DNA of 64,000 nucleotides from Trichostrongylus colubriformis (Eukaryota; Nematoda; Chromadorea; Rhabditida; Trichostrongylidae). A program made the translations under genes and the position numbers. Below the pieces are notes generated by a model. It saw only the letters and a list, made by a program, of their open reading frames with translations. It was not told the origin of the DNA and ran no database searches. How positions within the stretch are numbered: the stretch's first letter is position 1; each line of letters begins with the position of its first letter. Below are positions 11,801-23,800 of the stretch, piece by piece. The stretch lies in assembly GCA_963978905.1 (NCBI GenBank), contig OZ022259.1, positions 28,187,994 through 28,251,993 on the forward strand, written 5' to 3'.

Positions 11801-14800
11801 CTTTTCGCTCTACAAGATAGTGTTTACGGTTTTTATTCGAATTGATTTTTGCTATTTTTTTAGATTATTCAAAAGTCGACGAAATCGAGCATTTTCGACT
11901 ACATGTGACAGAAATGCTCGATTTCGTCGACTTTTGAAATAATCTAAAAAATGGCAAAACTGCAAAACTCAATTCGAACAAAAACCGTTAACACCAACTT
12001 GTAGAGCAAAAAGAGCTCTACCGAAGAATATAGAACACTCTGCCAAAAAATTAATTTTCAGTACGCAATTTGGAATTGAAAAACAGGTGGAAACTTATTC
12101 CTACATCCTAAAATATGAGAGATTACAAAAGAAAAGTGACATCTTCTTGTAGAGCAAAGAAAGCTCTATCGATTGCATATATGCACATCTTCTTCAATCT
12201 CGATGGTAGGCGAAAAAGAGGAGATAACGAAAGTGCACACTTTTGCGAGTACTGCATTTGTGAGTCTTAAAAACAGCAAAGAGTTAGGCGATTTGAATAA
12301 ACAGTAGTACCATTCTGTAAGCTGAAAAAGCTCCATCAAACATATACACAGGCATTTTTTGGTCTCGATGACAGACGAGAAAGATGAGGTGCGCAAGTAC
12401 CAATTTTTTGCCTACAGCTTACATCATTTCCAAACCTCATAACTACTACACAGTCGAAGGAATCGAAAAATCTATAGTAGCGCCTTGTAGAGTAGAAAAA
12501 GCTCTATCGAAAGCATGTATGAGCTTTGTCGAAAGATGAAGGGAACGATGTGAAAAACGGGGTTGAAAAAAACGGCGGGGACTTATTGCACAACCAATAG
12601 TAGAGATACTAAGGATGATACGCAGTACATGGGAGTTCCCAGCACACCGTGACCTTATTGAAAAGCCCAGAACATACTTCTAACTACGAGTTGTGCCACT
12701 TACCTCTTTGGGTTTCTGGTTTTACTTCACGCTGCTCTATTTCGACTCTTTAACCCTCAGTTTCCTCTGCTGCTTCTAGGAAACATCAAAAGTCTTCCAG
12801 TACTGCTCTATTTTAAAGCACTACGATCTAGTTTCAGTGACCCGGTCCTCATTAATTATTTTGCCCAGATTCTGGATAACATATGATTAATGTGTTCGCA
12901 TGTTCGCTCCCATTGTGTAATGTTATGTCAGTTGTGTAATAGAGTGTGAAGATCCGCGCGAGTCGAGCTAAGCCCATATGTTTGACGGATGTTTGCTGTT
13001 TGGATGGACAATGTCGAAACCTCAATGGGAGCCATGATTTCTTTTCCTCTTTTATGTAATTGCTAAGTGCCATTGCCGTAAAGCAGAGTACCATGAAGCC
13101 AGGATTGGGCGGGGCTTGAATCGCTCATTTGTAGATTCCATGCGGGGACTACTCTTAGCCACAATCTGCACCTTACACTTTTTTCGTTCAAGAGTTGCAT
13201 CGCACGCCAATCAGTATACGCTAAAAGCTTGTCTCTAACAAAATGTTGATTTTAAGGTAAAAATGCGAGAGCACGTTATCGAACAACTCGAGGAAGAAAT
13301 CCAGGCGAAACAACGTCTCATCTACGAACAAGGTCATTTGATCCACATTTTGGAAAACGAAAATCGAATAGACGAGGTAAATATTGGGATTTTAACGGTT
13401 TTGTGCGATTAATCGTTTTTTTCAATCACACTCATTTCATTCGTTTCATTTTTACTAGTTGTCCATTTATTACCATTTGATTTCCCCATTTACTACCATC
13501 TCCATGTTCTCATGTCTTTTTCTTTCATCCTCACTTTGATTTTTCTTAGTTATATGGTACCGATTACTCATGTTCTTGTGATTCATTAATCACTCGCGAA
13601 TATAGCTCAGTTACTTCATAAGGCTAATCTAGTAACCGATAAACCAGTAACCGGCATAAGTTCTCGTGCCGATTCATATTCATCCGACAATGAGTGATAT
13701 GTGTAGCAGTTATTTTTTTTTGATTTTCGCAGACGCATTTATCCCTTCCCTTGCCGGCGTCTGTAAACGCAGACACCATACAAAATGGGTCGCAGAAAAT
13801 CACTGGTAAAGGGCGACTATGTCGAGATAACCTGTGGAAGAGTGGATGAAGCGTCGCACTGACATTGCCATTTCCCTTGACGAGCGCCGTATCGTGCTTA
13901 TTTTGGCTCATCGAGAGACTTGAAGACACCGGAAGGGGTAAATTCGGCAGATTACTGAATATGAAAGTAAGGCTGCTCATAGGTGTAACAGTAGTGGTGC
14001 AAGGAAATAAAACTAGTGCGATTCGCAGTGCTGCGTGATCGTAATAAGAGCCCAAGCCGCGCTTTTTCAGTGCGGGTTTTGCCACACATCACCTTTTTTG
14101 AAGTGGAATGTTGCAAGAGAACATGTATTCGTCTCCGATACTTTACGACGAAGCTTATTTGTCTATCACGCAACTAGTAGCGGGCGTATGATAGGCTTTA
14201 TCGTTTATTTCGTGCCAAAATGGTCCACTATTGACCGTACAAGTATGAAATGTGGTTATTGATTATATACCATTTCCACTTTGAACTGGACACTTTTCAA
14301 AACACCTGGGACATTGTTGAAATCAAAACACTCCATGTTCGACTCTCAATTAATCTCGGCATAGGGACCACAATCAGTATGACGTTTCGTTGAGCCTCCG
14401 AGATTGATATTATATTTATTCGACCAACGTTTCGGCACAATCGCCTTCTTCAGAGTCTGCAATGAGCCACAACATATCAGTGATACAAAACGTCGAGTAC
14501 CTTCTTTCAAGTTACAAAAGAGAACTAAGGGCTAATGAATCCTAAGAGATATAGTGAAACCCGCTGACCTTTTGAAGCTGTGGAGCTATAAGTTGGCACC
14601 TTTAGCTAGGATTTTTGCCTTGGTGTTTATATATGTGTTTTAAAGCTCGCAAGGTTAAGGTCAGGTCAGGTTTCCTACAGGAAACCCCCCCCCCCCCCAG
14701 GGATAATACTATTAGCAGCTGTACGGTTATCGCTCCATGTTGATAGCCATCCGTCGCCCTCCTTTCATTGATTAAATCGAACCCCGCGCCCCGTTGCCTG

Positions 14801-17800
14801 ATAGTCATTGATTTTAAGGTCCCAACATCGGACCCCCGCCTCGACGCCCCCGCGGGGGTTCGACCGTGTAGGTCAAAGGCCACGCAAGTCTGCAAACGGT
14901 GCCAACTCTCTAGTAATCGCCACGCGTTCGTCTTTCCTGTTGATCTTAGGGTCCGTTGCCTTAATCCACAATGCTTCAAGAGTTTTGCGAGCTGAGATCT
15001 CCTGTTCACGTGCTAGAATTGTGATTCAACTTCGACGTCGGCATTTCCGTGGTGTTGGACCCTGTGCTCACCTAAGGGAGTGGTTATTCTAGACTTCTTA
15101 AGTCCATCGAGGTGTTTCCGAGCTCTTATACAGAGCGGTCGACCTGTCTCTCCTACATATTCCTCCCTACACTGTTTGCAAGTGATCAAGTATACCACTC
15201 CTGAAACCACGCAGTCTTCCTTTCCGTGAGGGCAGATTATGCAGGAAGGGGTTTGGCAGAGTCGGTCATAGAGACGGTTCCGCACTAAACGTCGCTTCAG
15301 GTTTTCAGGAGGTATTTCAACCACTCGTACGTCGTCCTGGAGATCCGCTTTCCGGATACAGGCGCGGATGGCCGCGCTCATCTCATCCGATATGAAAGGA
15401 ACGCAAAAAGGTATTTTCGCCCGCTCTTCCTCCTGTCCAAACTCCGTTCTAGCTCGTCGTCTATGCCAACCGGTTTCCCACATTGTGAGTAGCCATTTTC
15501 TTGCGCGATACGATGAGCCAGTGCAATTGACTCAGTTCGGTATGCGCCTTCGGATGAGACTGCGCTAGCAGTCCTGAACACGTTTTTGATGATGGCCTTC
15601 TTTGTGCTGGATGGGTGCGCCGATTTGCAATGGACGATGATAATCTTGTTGCTAGGCTTCCGATACCACCTAGTCTTCTGAATACCTTGAGAAAATTGTA
15701 TGTAGACATTGAGAAAGGCGAGCCAATTCTCCGTCGGCTTCTCACGTGTGAACTTTATGTGTTCAGGCTGGTTGTTTAGCAGTTCAAAACACGTGTCCAT
15801 CTCGGACTGAGTGGAACATGCAATGAAACAATCATCAATATACCGGCAGTAGAGAATTGGCTTTCGTTCAATTACTGGTTTTTCAACCTTTGACATAAAT
15901 GCAACCGCCAAAGGGGGAGCTAAACGTTGTCCCATAGCTAGTCCTCTCACTTGTTTGATGTATTCTCCACACCAACGGAATGTGTTACATTTGAGACATT
16001 CGTCCAGTAACACCATGATCTGCGCAATAGTGAGGCCGTATAAGTTGAGACTAGCATGATGTTCCGTCAGGATCTCCAGGACTGCCTGCATTGCACTTTC
16101 CTTGGACACATTTGTATATAATGAAGTCACGTCGAATGACTCCACTACAGTGCTCCGTTCCAGTGTGACTCCGCGAAGCATCTTAAGGAACCCATTGGTG
16201 TTAGACAAATGTGCAGGAATGAATTTCAGAAGTTCCACTAGGATAAGATTTAGGAACCATGAAATCCTATCCGTAGGGCCACCTACACTGCTTATGATGG
16301 GTCTAAGCTTGAAATTAGAAGGATCTTCTACGTGTACGGCGTCACACGGAAGTTTGTGAGTTTTTATGAGCAAGTACAATACCGGACACGAAGGTAGGTC
16401 GCATTTTAACCTGGTTACCAAACTTTTTGGTAGGTTTGCTGCCCTTGCGGTCTCGGTCCATACTTTGTTCAAGTGACGGAACTGCCGCGTAAACTCTTTT
16501 AGGCTGGATGAGCCATAAAGTGTTTGGTCTTGCAGATGCAACCGCGTGATGGCCTTATCCAGGTTTTGGGACAGGATGACGAACTCCCACCCTTGTCGCT
16601 AACACTAACCTTTATTGCACCTGACTGCGACAGATCCCCTATTTCCCTGAGTCCACGCCTTTGCGCAATAGTTAGATTTGAGGGTGTGTGTAAGCCAACA
16701 CTCCGACGTAAAATTGCGAGTAGCGATGTTGCAAACAAACGAAACTTTGTGTCGACGAAACGTTGGGCTCTTGTTGTGGGAGATACGAGGATGGGAAAGG
16801 AGGAGCTGGAATTACCGTGCCAGCCCCAGTAGCCTGACCAACATTAGCGAGCGACTGCATTTTGGCCATGCGCCGCATACGATCTTGCAGAGTTTGAAGG
16901 TTTGCAACTAACTTACGCATAGCGCCATGGTTTAGAGATTGGCTGGCAGCATAATTTGGTCCCAAATCCAACACAGAGATAGCATCATTGGATAGCTGCG
17001 CACTACCGATAACCGTAACCCTGGAGCCCAACACATGGTCACCATCAAACTCCTGAGCTACAGGGCCTGCTCCGTTAGGTTCAATTTGAGGTTGACCGTG
17101 AGTTTCACTGAACCGCTCATGACTCATCAGCCCAGAGAACTTCTTCTGTAACTTCTGTTTATTCAACTTCATTTCTATTATCTAAAAATACCACGTATCA
17201 AAACCTTCGTTTAACCCGTGTAACAATGAATTCATCTTAAATTTTCTACGCAATCTCCATTTCATCGTCACAAACACATAACATTAAAATTCTCATTCAT
17301 CTCATCTAACAATGACTTTTGGTTCGAGGCCTTCAAGAAGCTGTTGACAATCGTCTTCTCAGAAATTGAACAGAAACTGTCGCAAACTAAAGCAGCTACT
17401 TCTTCGTAGTTTATCCTTTTCCTGATACCGCTTTTGGTATATCTGGCTTTCGTTGGGTTATAACAGGAATAAGGAGAAGTTTTTATTCAACCGCTATTTC
17501 ATCGCCAAAACATCGTTGCATTGAAACCCCCGTTGAACAACGATTCTCCTCTCATTCGTCACTTTCCTCTGCCAACTGTGAAACTTTCGTGTTCACCTTT
17601 CGTACGACCTCAACTTCACTTGCAACTCGCTTTTATATTAACAAATACAATATATAATACAATATAAACTTGTTATTATTACAATCCACAAATCATAGCT
17701 TCCTCCGTTTCCTTGATCTCTGTTTGGTTCTTTGTAGACTGCGGTCGCCTGTGCCACGCGCAACAGCGCGTGCGGGCGAACTTATCTATCAGATTTTAGG

Positions 17801-20800
17801 GTAACTGATTAAGTTTGCCATAGTGATCAAGGATATAGACATATATGTGCAGCAACTGACGAGACTCGCCATGCAGGTACCATTCTCATTCCGTGTGTTT
17901 TCTGCTAGCTTTAGCATGTCCATTGAACTGGGCACAACTCTCTGAAACATACAATCGAGCCTATCGCCGGAACACACGGGAGTGGGTTCTATGTACCTCG
18001 AAAATTCGGAAAGACTTCCTTCTCCCAGCTCAGTGATCTTACCCGCATCCACGTCACTTGCAATCGCATGGGTGGCCGTTCCCCCTCTAAATGAGTGCGT
18101 AGTTAGGCGCTTGTACCCCAGATCCGCCAGGGAGATAATTTTTCTGATAAATTTAGTGATATAATTCCTGGAAGGGGGAGTGGTTGAGGAGCCATTGAAA
18201 AGGTGTTTTTGGGGCTGCAGGGGACCCTTTTGCTGGCAATAGTTACCATAGCAAAGTTCCTTGCCACCCTCACCGGACAACTATGGTGACCCCAAATCCG
18301 TGGTCAATTTTGGATTTCCATACTCCATCTCCTTGGTAGGCGAATTCTTGGAATTGTATGAGTACAATTTCACTGACCCGGAGGAAGCTTGAGAGGACCA
18401 CCTCGAGCGCTCTCTCTGCGAACTCCATATATTACTCATCATCTTTCTTCGACACTTTGCAGCGATGCCGAATCGGAGACCTGTTCTGGCTTAGTTCCTC
18501 AGCAGAGTTCTCGGAATGTCTCCGTCGTCCTCTGGTAGGGGACCGATTGACTATTTGTATATTTTGAACGTTTCCGGTGCGACAGATTTTTTTATGCACC
18601 TCTGTATGATGTTAGCTACGTCCGCAAGGCCCTGCTCTGATGCTAAAGTAACTGTGGCCGAAGCCGTGCTAAAACGAGCGGCAAGGGGTGAATCTGAAAA
18701 CAGTAAGGATATGACGGAATGTAGGGCGGGAAGGGCGGGGATATAACGAAAACGATGGCCGAAATGGGGAGATACGCTCTACATTAGATGGGCAGCGCTA
18801 CCGCGTCACACAGCTCTTGACTGTCGTCCATTTTGCTGCCCGTCCTGATCTCATTGAAACCCCCTCGCGATAGTTGCATTCCTTTTAAAACTTTATTTTC
18901 GTCTCCGATATTCTACAACGAAACTTACGCTTTGTCTATTACACAACTAGCAGCGGAAAGAAATTCATAGCCCGATTGAATCAATATTCGAATAATGCGA
19001 AAGCGAACGGGGAATTTGAAGTTGGAGAGCCGATTGTGAAAGAGGAAGAATACCTTTGATGTACTGGAAGACCAGCCGGAAAAAACTACCATCTACTGGA
19101 TTTTTGGGATCCAATCTGCGTTTTGTCTCAACAAATGGCAAAAGATGTCAGACGGTCACGGCGGGAATCCCAGAATTCCTTTACTATGAAAACGTTTGGC
19201 CCATGCCAGTGTTTTGCGGATAAGATGTGGAGGAGTAACTCACCAGCAACATTCCAAAGTCCACCATACTGATAACTCAATGGTGCAAGCGTCGATGCAG
19301 GTAGCCCTTTCGCACGCAAATCTACAATAGAAATGAAGATCTCACACTTCGCTGTAATAGGGCTAGCAAACATATCCACAGTGCATACTTGCCAGAAACT
19401 TCTGAGCTCTTCGAATATATTATTGCAAACGCTCCAGTCGTCCAAATCCACATATCTAGATGCTGCATCTGCCTCTACGTTGAGCGCTCTGGGAATTCAA
19501 ACAAAATCTATATGTGTTCTCAGAATATTGCACAGCTCCCAGATTTGGCAAGCCGGTTGGTGCAAGACTGCCTTGAGAACGCTCTGATACTAGAGAGTAC
19601 AGCGAACAATTCTATGAACGTAGAGGACGATCCTATTAGATTGGAAGGTGCAAGAGAGGAAATGGTGATTTCTTGGTTGGAACTGTGATGAAGGACTGCC
19701 CCCGAACCAAATTCGGAAGCATCTGAGAAAAATGTGATCGAATGCTCAGAAAGAATTGGTGGAACGTCTAATGATCTGCTTTGAAAAGAATTTTGGAAAT
19801 TTGGCCAGTCTGAGAGCTCTCTTTTCTCCAGCACCGTCAGCTTCCAACGGAACGATAACGCCGCTTGCAGCTTCTCTGCCACTTCCATCATTGTGGCTTT
19901 CCAATTCCTCTTCACTTCTGAAGGTGTAGTCAATGCATTGAAGCAACGCAGCCTAAAAACTTGAGGCGATCCAGTAAGTAAGGTCCTCTTGAACTGAAAA
20001 TTTTTGAAGATGTCTTCCTTGTCTTGTCTTTCCTCTCCACTGTGACGTGCAGCGAGAATCTGTGCAAGTCGATCACATGTCTTAGCCATATGGTTTGTCG
20101 GACCGGTGCCCTGTTACATTCTTCCTCGACCATCACAGCGCTGGCCAGCGCTTCGAATCTTCTCTAATAATCCGCACAAACTTTCGCATTCTGATGCGTG
20201 GTTTGCCCATACGAGGCCATCATCTAGATACAACGCTACCGAGATGGCCCTCTCCCTCCATTTTCTCAGCAATGGTCTGAACATTTCAGTGAATATAAAA
20301 GGTGCTGGAGCTGAGCCAAGTGGTAACACTAAAAGTTTGAAGCAGCTCTGCCTCTAATAGAACCCCAAGAAGTTTGTGAACTGTGGATGCACTCTTATAT
20401 GATGGTCCCCGCATTTGAAATCGAGCGAGGCTAGGCTATGTAACCTCCCTTGAGAAGTAGTGGCAACACTTTGGCCACGTCCTCAAACTTGACCCGCACC
20501 TTATCTAAGCATTGGGTCAGAGCAGAAAGATCTGATATTAGTTTTAACCTCTTACCTACAGCGACCGATAACGTATTGGTTCTAATCTGAGCTGGATCGA
20601 ACACTTCTCTGATCGCTTGACTAGCGATCAGCTTATACCAGCTTACCGAATCTAGAAACTCCGCATTTACATATGCCGAGGAAGAGTTATTCCTGACAAA
20701 CTTCGGTTGTGTATCCTTTACGTAGAGCGGAGGAAAACCATACAATAAGGAAGTAATAAGGAAGGGGAGGATTCTGATAACTTAGGATTGCCCCAAAAGT

Positions 20801-23800
20801 GGGCTTGTTTATGAATGCTGTCCGCTATAAACTTGCTTCGGATTCCTGAAGCAATTTATTGCAAAGTGCCCAAATCTCCCGCAAACGTAGCATATGGGGC
20901 CAACTTTGGAGGCATTACCGAGACCATAATGCTAACTTTGGTTGCGTCTTTCGTTCGACCCTCTGCTGCCGTAAGTATGGACTAGACTGGCAGGAAGATC
21001 GAGGGTCCATGTCGCTCCTCCTGCCCGGAAGGGCTAATATGTATCTTCCTGCGTATGGGTGATTCCAAATCGCTACCGCTTTTTTGACTGGCTCTTTCTT
21101 GTCCACTTTCTTTCGATCCTTGAGAAAGGATATCAATATTGGATTGGAGACTCACAACTTTTGTGCCTTGCTGTCTTCCTCAAAATAATCCCAGAACGAC
21201 GAATCCTTATCGGCTATTGATAGTAGTTCGTCGCATTGGGTAAGTTCGGTAGTGGCCGAGATAACGTTGATTCGAATGCCAACATCAGCAGGCAGGAATT
21301 CCAGTACCGGAATTAGGAGCAGAGTAGAGTTGAACTGGAACTGCTTATCTGTTTAGCTCTGGTGAAAGTGGGACTGGACGACGAGGAGCCTGTGGATGAT
21401 CTTACTAATTCCTGTGCAGGCCCTGCACAGGCTGATTCAAGTGTTGACACCTGACTGGTCTCATCTGGATCACTAATAACCGAAAGCCGCAAATTGGAAA
21501 CAAAACTTGTGTCCTCACGTACTATAGAAAATGACGAAAACGAGAGCTGGAGTGGGGAGATACGCTCCGCAGGATGGGCAGCGTTACCACGACGCAACTG
21601 CGTCTTGACTGTCGTCCAGTTCGCTGCCCGTCCCGCTCTAATCGAGACCCGCTCGCTGGCGGTAGTTGCATTCCTTACAAAACTTCATTTTCCGATTTCC
21701 ATATTCTCTTCACCCCTCGTGATGCCTTTGATGTCCTAAAATAGTGCAAGAATTTATTGATAGTGCCATTATCAGAGACTAACCATTTTCCTTGTGAAAA
21801 TCATAGATACAAGGTAAGGATTGCTTGATTTTGATCAGTCTCTTCTTCACACCTTCCATCTATACAGGGTGCGGCAAAAGTATTGACCACTTGACAAAGT
21901 CTTAGTATTGCAACTAGAAAGGAGGAGTCAATATGAATTTTGTTAGAAGCATAGGTGATCTTTGAACATTTCTTTATGTAGCCCTAGAACTGACAAGATC
22001 GCCTCTGGCCCATACACACTTGAGAAGCCTGCGAGGAAGAGCGCATGTTGTTGGCCGTAGGTGAGCGTTATGCAAACCGTCCCAAAAATTTCGCCAAAAT
22101 AGACTTCAGAAAGTTAAGAAGAATGGAGGAAGTGATGCAGGCTCCGCCCTCTAAGATACTGCAGAGGAAATATTGAGAGGGTTAAGATTCATGCTTTGGT
22201 GGTCATCGCTGCAAGGTGGTGAAGTCGTAGAGACGGCTGTGAGACCGTTGCTGGTCGCAACTACGCCTTCTTCATTCTAACTGCTCCCGACTTAACGTCA
22301 TCCCAATTTCTCGACATCTCGGAGGCTTTTCAAATGCAGATCGCCGTCATTTGCTTCAACGGTTATACGCACCTCGTGGTACTTTTATTCTAACGAAAAA
22401 AATTTGACGACTTGAACCGTTAAAGGCAACCCATTGTGGCAAACAACGCCTAGTAGGTTACACCATGCCGTTCACTGGTGTTTGGTACCAGGAAGCGCAA
22501 AGTAATGATTTGGGATTCAATGATGACGTGTTGTTGATTTCCGTCGATTCCGGCGTAATGCTTGCGGGAATGTGAACATGAAGTACACGCTGCTAGACAT
22601 AATGGAGCATTGGTCTAAGTACTCCTGAACAATACTTGATGAGTTTAGCTGCACGGCGCTCTACTTTATAGAATCAAAGTAATTCAAAAGTGCTGCTGAC
22701 CCGTTCTGTCCGGATTCATCACCTTCCCTGGCGTCCGTCGAACCTCCCGATACTTGATTCCATTGATGTCCTACAGAGGTCCTCAACTAAAAGCAAAGTC
22801 TGTCGAGTCAATCTCCCCAGCATGGAGTTACAGAAAGTAGCTCTGGGAAAAGTTTGTGAAGGAATGTATGGAAAAACTTGCGTGTCAAGTGCGGTTGAGT
22901 GATGAAGCGACTTTGAGCCTTATCCTTGTCGGGGCAGGACTGCTTCTGATATGAGTGTTGTGCCTTGTTACACTGGATAAGAGTAAAGTTGTGGAAGGGT
23001 TTATTTTTCATTCACTCTATTGGCGCCTACAAAATATAGTACTGCATTGGGGCCCGTAATTTTGGGACACCCTGTATATAGAGGGCCCAGTGCAGTCAAT
23101 TCTCTCCTAGTAGACCGCGTGGCACGTAGCGAGTAAATTATGCTTCCCCACGCTCCAGGGATGTGAGTCATTAGGGCGGGAAATGTGCATCGCCACAACG
23201 AGCTAGGGACGCGAGGTGTGAATGTGTACTAGATCGACTCGAAAGAGGCATGATACGTCAGCTGCTTGGATTATTCCACTGGTCAAACGTTGGCAAGTGA
23301 GAAAAAAGTGCTGGGTTATAAGAACCGAGTAATAGTTGGTGAATGAGAGACCAGAGGCACATTTCACGAAAATCAGATGGGTCAACCTACCTTCTTGGAA
23401 CAGTACATCCTTGGTTAACTAGTCAGGCTGCACCCGGATTCGCTCGCCCAGGTGCGCTATCATGGCGTTACACCTGCTCGAAGCCCCTCCGACGCCACCC
23501 ACTTGAGCTCCTTCATTGGTCAACTGAGCAAGATGGGTGGCGTCGGAGTGGGTTCGAGCAGATGTAGCACCGTGATAGCTCACTGAGGCGATGCAAAAAG
23601 GTGCAGCCTGGCTAATTACGGAAGGATCTACTATTAAAGAAAGCGAATCGACTTATCCGATTGTCGCGATGTGTGTCTTTGAGGCTCATACAAAATTTTA
23701 TCAAACGAGATTAGAAGAATAGGAATATACACGCTTCAATCAACGGGATACGAGTGTGTCTATTCTGGTTACCCAGATTTCTGGCTATAAACACAGGGAC

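Larger units (their letters stand above)
14602..17172 (-). mobile_element. Penelope-like retroelement (RT plus GIY-YIG endonuclease), frameshifted
   Basis: In minus-strand order: an N-terminal region (17172-16672) with the phrase VLDLGPNYAAS, typical of the start of Penelope-like proteins; a stretch with KVSVSDKGG (about 16570-16640); the reverse transcriptase (16541-15378); then, in a shifted frame, the GIY-YIG endonuclease (15483-15013) and a short C-terminal tail (to about 14860). At least two frameshifts break the ORF, so this copy is dead, though its motifs are well preserved. It lies in intron 2 of the coiled-coil gene, antisense to it. The 14.4-kb hammerhead-like motif lies downstream, where the terminal repeat of such elements is expected. 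Confidence 0.88.
17789..21300 (-). mobile_element. DIRS/PAT-type tyrosine-recombinase retrotransposon, decayed
   Basis: Minus-strand order: CCHC zinc knuckle (20892-20851, CYVCGRFGHFAINC), RT fragments (20745-20114), RNase H (20089-19520), a conserved tail region (19451-19128, DDWSVCNNIF and TVDMFAS), and a tyrosine recombinase (about 18735-17789). Gag-RT-RNaseH-YR is the gene set of DIRS/PAT elements, which integrate through a recombinase rather than a DDE integrase. Several frameshifts and stops are present. A repeat seen again at 21.53 kb sits between RNase H and recombinase at 18.75 kb. Clear terminal repeats were not found. Confidence 0.82.

Noticed and set aside
13624..14085. 153-codon minus-strand frame as a gene
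   Set aside because: No recognisable domain, overlaps repeat R7, composition not coding-like.
16672..17172. Separate host gene of 166 codons
   Set aside because: VLDLGPNYAAS and its position directly upstream of the RT identify it as the Penelope N-terminus.
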